Translations under genes and position numbers: made by a program
Shown here: piece after piece, positions 6,111-10,479 of the stretch
How positions within the stretch are numbered: position 1 is the stretch's first letter
Layout: every line of letters begins with the position of its first letter
The notes under the pieces: model-generated
What the model was told of the DNA's origin: nothing
Databases searched by the model: none
What the model saw: the letters and a program-made list of their open reading frames with translations, nothing else
Assembly (NCBI GenBank): GCA_014523665.1
Contig: JAATVR010000159.1
Location: 1 to 10,479, forward strand
Source: Nitrososphaerales archaeon TH526
GTDB taxonomy: Archaea > Thermoproteota > Nitrososphaeria > Nitrososphaerales > Nitrososphaeraceae
Reading direction: 5' to 3'
DNA length: 10,479 nt

Positions 6111-7988
6111 ATGGAAAGATATGATGTTGCGGTAGTTGGAGGGGGAACCAGTGGTCTTACTGCGTTGCGCCAACTCTCGAACCTTGGAAAACAGGCTGTT
6201 TTGCTTGAAGCAGGGAACACTGCAGGCACTAAGAACGTTTCAGGAGGAATTCTCTATTCAAAACGACCGAAAAACGGTAGAGTGTATAATATTGAGGATG
6301 TATTTGGACAAGAATTTATTGACGAGGCGCCTTATGAGCGAGCTATAACGCAGTATATATTGCACGCCACATCTAGGGATAAATTGTACTCTATTGACTT
6401 GACTCCTGTCCACGAATATCAGATTAACTATGCCTACTCTGTCTTACTGAGTAAACTCATTCCCTGGCTGGCCAAAGAGGCAAGCGACATGTCAGAAAAG
6501 ATGGGAGGAGGAATAATATCTGGGGTCCATGTGAGATCAGTTGGATGGGAACAGGGTAGCAATGATATTGTGATAGAGACAGATGAACTAGAACCATTTA
6601 GAGTAAAGGCTGTCATTGCAGCTGATGGCACAAACTCTGAACTAGCTGAAGTTACCAAAGCGCGAAACAAGTTCTCTTCCCAGCAACTTTACCAAGGAGT
6701 AAAGGTTGTAATTAAGCTTCCTGAAACAATTTTGGAAGATCGATTTAATATTACAAACGAGGGAGGTGCCGCGCATTTGTTCGCAGGAGATGTGACAATG
6801 AATCATATAGGCGGAGGTTTTTTGTACACAAACAGAGATACCATTTCTCTCGGAGCCGTTTATCACATGTCCTCTATGATGGAAAATCCAGTTGAACCTT
6901 CGCGGTTAATCGATGCTTTAATACGAAATCCGTTAGTTGCGGAATTCATTAAAGATCGGGTGCCTATAAGGAAGTCTAACCAAGCCTTGATCTCAAGGGA
7001 CGAAGAGATTCGTCAACATTTTATGGCAGTCAAATTACTAAAGGCTTGGAACAATCTCCGCTCTGATTACTATTCTAGAGATGGAATTAGACGACTGGTC
7101 GAAGGTGGCAAATATCGGACAAAAGAAGAGATAGAGGGTAGGATCACCGCTCTAGAGAATGATCTAATAGAAAAATACAACTATGAATTCGGCGATAATT
7201 ATGTAGAATTAGAATACAGCGCAAGATTAATTCCAGATGGAAAGCGATGTCGAATGAAATCTCCTTATTATAAAAATATACTATTTGTAGGCGATGCAGC
7301 TGGTCGTGGAGTATTTATAGGTCCCAGAATTGAAGGACTTAATGTGGGTATAGATGACGCGGTAAGGGCAGCTAACGCTGTCGCACGGTCTTTAGATAGG
7401 AACAATTTTGATGAGCAATATCTCGGAAATTTCTACACAAAATCTGTAGAGGAGAGTCCCTATACAAGGGATATGAAAGAAATTGACAAGGATTACCTGA
7501 AAATTTTCCTCGATTGTAGCAAGAATGTCCCAAAAGATATAGTAGGTTCTAGATATGGAATGATCTTCAAGCTGATGTCCAGTGGTACTCTAAGAGGAAT
7601 CGCCGTAGGATTTGCAAATATGCTCGGATTTGATCGTCTATTGCCATTGGTTGAATCTGTTGATACCTATGTAAATGTTCCAGTTGAGTTAGCCGACAGG
7701 TTGGGCAAACCAATTGATAATAAATATGTCCCAACTACTCCATCATTGCAGGAGAGGATCGCAAAACTGGATTATGATGATGATTCAGTATCGCATATTC
7801 AGGTTACAAGTCCTCAAAGCGAATTTATGCTAAAAATGGTATCTTTGTGTCCCACGCGTTGTTATAGTAATGAAAATGGGGAGGTAATTCTGCAACACGA
7901 AGGATGTATAGAGTGTGGAACTTGTGCATATGAAACCTTATGGAGACATCCTCGAGGTGGTAAGGGTGTCTCATATAAGTATGGTTAA
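6111..7988 (+). CDS. FixC-FixX fusion: ETF:quinone oxidoreductase-like flavoprotein with C-terminal ferredoxin domain
   Basis: This protein should accept electrons from the EtfBA dimer and pass them to membrane quinone, as ETF-QO and FixCX do. It has 625 residues. An FAD Rossmann fold is at 5-34 (VAVVGGGTSGLTALRQL, then VLLEAG), followed by the FixC signature KNVSGGILYS (41-50). The second FAD motif (FVGDAAGRGVF) is at 392-402, followed by GPRIEGLNVGIDDAVRAANA. The C-terminal 50 residues form a FixX-like single-cluster ferredoxin: CPTRCY (C580) and CIECGTC (C599, C602, C605) as likely [4Fe-4S] ligands, with C584 spare, ending in the typical WRHPRGGKGVSYKYG. FixC and FixX are separate genes in nitrogen-fixing bacteria. 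A Lys/Glu-rich helical insertion at about 285-362 is not usual for FixC. No transmembrane segment is obvious, so membrane contact is probably monotopic. The gene lies 3 bases after etfA and is last in the operon. Confidence 0.9.
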   Translation: MERYDVAVVGGGTSGLTALRQLSNLGKQAVLLEAGNTAGTKNVSGGILYSKRPKNGRVYNIEDVFGQEFIDEAPYERAITQYILHATSRDKLYSIDLTPVHEYQINYAYSVLLSKLIPWLAKEASDMSEKMGGGIISGVHVRSVGWEQGSNDIVIETDELEPFRVKAVIAADGTNSELAEVTKARNKFSSQQLYQGVKVVIKLPETILEDRFNITNEGGAAHLFAGDVTMNHIGGGFLYTNRDTISLGAVYHMSSMMENPVEPSRLIDALIRNPLVAEFIKDRVPIRKSNQALISRDEEIRQHFMAVKLLKAWNNLRSDYYSRDGIRRLVEGGKYRTKEEIEGRITALENDLIEKYNYEFGDNYVELEYSARLIPDGKRCRMKSPYYKNILFVGDAAGRGVFIGPRIEGLNVGIDDAVRAANAVARSLDRNNFDEQYLGNFYTKSVEESPYTRDMKEIDKDYLKIFLDCSKNVPKDIVGSRYGMIFKLMSSGTLRGIAVGFANMLGFDRLLPLVESVDTYVNVPVELADRLGKPIDNKYVPTTPSLQERIAKLDYDDDSVSHIQVTSPQSEFMLKMVSLCPTRCYSNENGEVILQHEGCIECGTCAYETLWRHPRGGKGVSYKYG

Positions 7989-8055
7989 ACGAATATCTAT
8001 TTCCCATCCTTATCTCTTGAGAGAATATTCATCAATCCATCAAATTTGACCACCA
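7989..8055. terminator. Convergent gap between fixCX and the redoxin gene
   Basis: These 67 bases separate two converging genes. On the plus strand it contains a pyrimidine-rich tract (about 7996-8018) and a weak inverted repeat TCTCT-TG-AGAGA (8013-8024). Termination of the ETF operon is expected here, but no strong T-run marks the site. Confidence 0.3.
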
Positions 8056-8607
8056 TCAGCCAATCCACTTAATGGAACATCCGATTGAAGGAAAGAAATC
8101 CTTTTCGATCACATCTCCCGAAATGACCCTCTTAACATTATCCTCTAGGATGGGAATTTTAGGACTCATCTGCGGATCGATCGCATCGTTTATACGTCCA
8201 TGATATACGAGTCTGCGTTTATCATCAAATAGAAAAGGATCTGGGGTACAAACGGCACCATATGATTTTGCTACAGTTTGACTACCGTCAATTAAGTATG
8301 GAAAATTAAGTTTGTACTCTCTTCCAAACTTGATCATGTTATCAAATCCTTCGTTCTCGTAATTGGGATCGTTACTATTTATGCCTATTATAGTCAAGTC
8401 ACCTGTTAGAAATTTAGATTGGAGATGAACAAGGTCGTCTATCCTAGCCTTCACATAAGGACAATGATTACATATGAAAACGACTACCAATGTTTTGCTC
8501 TCTGAAAAATTTTCTAATGAATATGTATTTCCGTCAATTCCCCTCAGGCTAAATTGTGGAGCAGGTTGGCCGGTTTTAAGGGTGTTTGAGGATTCTGTTT
8601 TAACCAT
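8056..8607 (-). CDS. Thioredoxin-fold redoxin (AhpC/TSA-like family, CNHC motif)
   Basis: The 183-residue protein belongs to the thioredoxin-fold redoxin family with a C-N-x-C-P signature, often annotated 'thioredoxin family protein' or 'redoxin domain protein'. The AhpC/TSA-type N-terminus (GQPAPQFSLRGIDGNTYSL, 13-31) leads into strand LVVVF and the redox motif CNHCPYVKA (C46, C49). Further on are GINSND (75-80), a cis-proline region CTPDPFLFD (120-128) with C120, and the typical family ending PSIGCSIKWI with C177. No signal peptide is seen, so it is cytoplasmic. The exact role (peroxide reduction or thiol-disulfide exchange) is not established; the absence of the peroxiredoxin PxxxTxxC site argues against a standard peroxiredoxin. 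Its TATA box lies 28 bases upstream, implying a leaderless mRNA. It converges on the ETF operon. Confidence 0.88.
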   Translation of the reverse strand: MVKTESSNTLKTGQPAPQFSLRGIDGNTYSLENFSESKTLVVVFICNHCPYVKARIDDLVHLQSKFLTGDLTIIGINSNDPNYENEGFDNMIKFGREYKLNFPYLIDGSQTVAKSYGAVCTPDPFLFDDKRRLVYHGRINDAIDPQMSPKIPILEDNVKRVISGDVIEKDFFPSIGCSIKWIG

Positions 8608-8632
8608 TCTAGGTAATATTGCTGCTCGTCAC

Positions 8633-8638
8633 TATAAA
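8633..8638 (-). promoter_or_regulatory. TATA box of the redoxin gene
   Basis: On the minus strand this reads TTTATA, preceded by an A-rich tract that could act as the BRE. Its centre is 28 bases before the ATG at 8607, so transcription should start at or next to the start codon, as in leaderless archaeal mRNAs. No Shine-Dalgarno sequence is present. Confidence 0.6.
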
Positions 8639-8796
8639 ATGTTTTTTTTAAATTTTGGGTCATCTGTTTATCCGAAATATTTAATGATTTACAAAGTCAG
8701 TACCGAATCAAGAATTACGAATGAAAAGAAGACCGAATTTCCACACTATATTTTGATCAGGCTACTAGAAATCAGATTTGGAGTCGTAGAAGTAGG

Positions 8797-8985
8797 ATAT
8801 ATTCTAAACTAATTCGGATCTAGATTAATTACATCTGATTTGCGATATCTCTGCTTGAACGTCCAGTTCTAAATTTCCAACAATATCAGATGCTTTTGCA
8901 TAAAGCCCCAAATTGATCTGACGTATTTATGAACACCAGTCTGGTATCCACCATACAATTTATGCAATCTCAATGTGAGATGGAT
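8797..8985 (+). ncRNA. Candidate structured noncoding RNA upstream of amt
   Basis: A TATA-like ATATATT at 8797-8803 would place initiation near 8828, just before a chain of inverted repeats. These are CATCTGAT (8832-8839) pairing with ATCAGATG (8885-8892), GCTTT-TGCAT-AAAGC (8892-8906), ACCAG-T-CTGGT (8935-8945), and ATCTCA-ATG-TGAGAT (8967-8981). A further ATCAGAT at 8771-8777 repeats the long-range arm. Four inverted repeats in 150 bases of a gene-free region suggest an RNA fold, but the stems are short and no known RNA family is recognised. No protein reading frame explains the segment. Confidence 0.25.
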
Positions 8986-9211
8986 TGAAGTATTGTTAAT
9001 AATTAGATTACCAGATAGCAGTAAAGATACCTAATTTTCACTATACATTGACTCAGTACGATAATTTATAACAGGTCTTGAATTTTTTATCTGTTGCAGG
9101 TAGGATCAACTCTTAATCTAAAGAGCGGACTCAATTATTATATTCTATCAAATTCCCAGTTTGACGATACCAATCAGCATTACTCAGAAGGATATAGTTG
9201 AAGTATCTGCT

Positions 9212-9227
9212 TATAAAAATTTTTATA
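9212..9227 (+). promoter_or_regulatory. amt promoter: TATA box inside a 16-base perfect palindrome
   Basis: TATAAAAATTTTTATA reads the same on both strands. The first half (TATAAA, 9212-9217) is centred about 30 bases before the amt ATG, the distance expected for a leaderless mRNA. The second half (TTTATA, 9222-9227) is about 20 bases before the ATG, and on the minus strand is a TATA box facing the spacer. It may be a symmetric TBP site or overlap a repressor operator. Confidence 0.55.
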
Positions 9228-9244
9228 CTTGGGACGAATGTATC

Positions 9245-10479
9245 ATGGAAGTGCCGATAGATACTGGTGATACTGCTTGGATGATGATTGCTACGGGCCT
9301 GGTTCTACTGATGACACCCGCACTGGGCTTCTTTGAAGCGGGACTCATCAGAGGCAAGAATTCCTTATCTGTAATGATGCAAACTTTTTCAGGTCTAGCA
9401 ATTCTTTCTGTATTGTGGTTCTTGATAGGGTTTACTTTGGTATTCTCTCCATCAATAGGTGGAATAATTGGAGGACTGCAATGGGCCTTCTTCAACGGAG
9501 TGCCTTTTGACAGTGCTTTGGATTATGCGCCATCTATTCCTGGCGTAACATTTGCGACTTTCCAAATGATGTTTGCGGTTATAACTCCGCTGCTGATAAC
9601 TGGCGCATTCGCTGAACGGGTAAAATTCAGTGGGTTTGTAATTTTTATCGTGGCATGGAGCTTTATAGTATATTTCCCTCTCGCACATTGGGTCTGGGGA
9701 GGAGGTTGGCTTGCTAATCTTGGAGTGTATGACTTTGCCGGAGGAATTGTAATTCATACCTCAGCAGGTTTGGCCTCGATCGCCGCAGCACTCGTCTTAG
9801 GGCGTCGAAAGAATTTTGGTCCAGATATTATGGTTCCTCATAATATCCCGCTCGCAGTTCTGGGTGCATCCTTGCTTTGGTTAGGTTGGTTTGGATTTAA
9901 TGCTGGTAGTGCACTAGCATCAGGCGCCTTGGCGGCAAATGCCTTTCTTGTAACACAGATTGGAGCGGTTACTTCTGCAGTGGTTTGGATTTTGCTGTCA
10001 TGGAAAAGATCAAAGAAACCATCTACAACGGCAGCGATTAACGGTGCTATCTGTGGCCTTGCCGGCGTGACTCCAGCCGCGGGTTTCATAACCGCACAAA
10101 GCTCTTTCTTTTTAGGAATAGTATTGGGATTCGCTTCATATTTTGGTATCCTCCTTATCAAGGAAAGGTTGAAAATTGATGACGCGCTTGACGTTAGTTC
10201 GGTGCACGGCTTAACTGGAATAATTGGAGCAATTGCTATTGGCTTAGTTGCAACGACTCTTGTAAATCCAGCTGGTCCTGACGGTTTACTGTATGGGAAT
10301 GCATCTCAGTTGGCAATCCAAGCCCTCGGAGTGGCAGTTGCCGCAGGCCTGGCGTTTGTAGGCACCATCGTTATAATGAAGGTGATTGACAAGACAATTG
10401 GTCTTCGTGTCACTGAGGTTGAAGAAGATATAGGTCTAGATATTGCTCAGCACGCCGAACGGGCATATGTAGAGCAATG
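9245..10479 (+). CDS. amt: Ammonium transporter (Amt family), 3' end outside window
   Basis: Amt is a trimeric inner-membrane channel that moves ammonium into the cell, central to nitrogen supply in ammonia oxidisers. The 411 residues in the window are almost continuous hydrophobic membrane segments. Typical signatures are GFFEAGLIRGKNSLSVMMQ (28-46), FQMMFAVITPLLITGAFAER (106-125; F106 and neighbours line the vestibule), the HWVWGGGW stretch (148-155), the conserved Asp in YDFAGG (D163), and the pore twin histidines H171 (IHTSAG) and H321 (VHGLTG). PHNIPLAVLGASLLWLGWFGFNAG (198-221) is also diagnostic. The start has no cleavable signal sequence and sits about 30 bases after the TATA box. The window ends in the cytoplasmic tail (EEDIGLDIAQHAERAY), so few residues should be missing; this tail is where GlnK-type proteins bind. 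Many Nitrososphaeria carry two amt paralogues; which one this is cannot be told here. Confidence 0.97.
   Translation, partial: MEVPIDTGDTAWMMIATGLVLLMTPALGFFEAGLIRGKNSLSVMMQTFSGLAILSVLWFLIGFTLVFSPSIGGIIGGLQWAFFNGVPFDSALDYAPSIPGVTFATFQMMFAVITPLLITGAFAERVKFSGFVIFIVAWSFIVYFPLAHWVWGGGWLANLGVYDFAGGIVIHTSAGLASIAAALVLGRRKNFGPDIMVPHNIPLAVLGASLLWLGWFGFNAGSALASGALAANAFLVTQIGAVTSAVVWILLSWKRSKKPSTTAAINGAICGLAGVTPAAGFITAQSSFFLGIVLGFASYFGILLIKERLKIDDALDVSSVHGLTGIIGAIAIGLVATTLVNPAGPDGLLYGNASQLAIQALGVAVAAGLAFVGTIVIMKVIDKTIGLRVTEVEEDIGLDIAQHAERAYVEQ

Larger units (their letters stand above)
8608..9244. other. Gene-free spacer between the redoxin gene and amt
   Basis: No convincing gene lies in these 637 bases. 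A plus-strand open segment ends at 8812; from the ATG at 8684 it would give 42 residues (MIYKVSTESRITNEKK and so on) with no family signature and no well-placed promoter. The same frame runs back antisense through the redoxin gene, which suggests chance. The part from about 8797 to 8985 holds a TATA-like box and a chain of inverted repeats, described separately. A T6 run at 9083-9088 could terminate a transcript from there. The last 35 bases are the amt promoter. Confidence 0.6.

Noticed and set aside
6136..6348. Second open frame of 70 codons within the start of the FixC gene
   Set aside because: It overlaps the conserved FAD-binding coding sequence in another frame and has no signature.
8474..8812. 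Plus-strand open frame of 112 codons overlapping the redoxin gene
   Set aside because: Its first part is antisense to a clearly recognisable redoxin and the rest has no family signature; the 42-57 codon tail alone is too weak to call.
9452..10161. Minus-strand open frames opposite amt
   Set aside because: They are antisense to conserved Amt membrane segments and read as low-complexity products without motifs.
1..10479. Mobile elements, CRISPR arrays, toxin-antitoxin or defence genes
   Set aside because: No terminal inverted repeats, transposase or integrase motifs, spaced direct repeats, or defence-type domains were seen on reading through both strands.

Overview
The window reads as a stretch of chromosome from a mesophilic ammonia-oxidising archaeon of the Nitrososphaerales (Thaumarchaeota/Nitrososphaerota); a low-GC soil lineage such as Nitrosocosmicus is a reasonable guess. 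The reasons are AT-rich spacers with archaeal TATA boxes (TTTATA, TTTAAA) placed about 28-31 bases before start codons, almost no Shine-Dalgarno sequences, an Amt ammonium transporter, bacterial-type UvrB in an otherwise archaeal setting, and a FixABCX-like electron-transfer-flavoprotein operon. The lineage is an inference; no rRNA or other phylogenetic marker is present.

Layout. (1) 20-2002, minus strand: uvrB, complete. (2) 2003-3121: about 1.1 kb without a convincing gene, holding short reading-frame fragments that shift frame (possibly a decayed gene) and a cluster of inverted repeats. (3) 3122-3850, plus: an HD-domain protein with the full set of metal and catalytic residues of RelA/SpoT-type (p)ppGpp hydrolases but no synthetase domain. 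(4) 3985-7988, plus: a tight three-gene operon encoding EtfB (FixA), EtfA (FixB) and a FixC-FixX fusion. The first two overlap by ATGA and the third starts 3 bases after EtfA ends. (5) 8056-8607, minus: a thioredoxin-fold redoxin with a CNHC motif, convergent with the ETF operon. (6) 8608-9244: about 640 bases without a gene, with a chain of inverted repeats and, just before the next gene, a 16-base perfect palindrome that contains its TATA box. (7) 9245 to the window end, plus: an Amt ammonium transporter, open at the 3' edge and lacking only part of its cytoplasmic tail.

How the parts work together. EtfB and EtfA form the soluble flavoprotein heterodimer. The FixC-FixX fusion carries FAD plus one [4Fe-4S] cluster and should pass electrons from it to the membrane quinone pool (menaquinones in this group). 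The redoxin and UvrB are housekeeping stress and repair functions, and Amt supplies the ammonia on which these organisms live. The HD hydrolase is a possible nucleotide-signal or nucleotide-clearing enzyme.

The most interesting points are the RelA/SpoT-like hydrolase in an archaeon, departures from the normal FAD-site residues in EtfA, an extra helical insertion inside FixC, and two gene-free regions that could encode structured RNAs. No mobile element, CRISPR array, tRNA or rRNA was seen.
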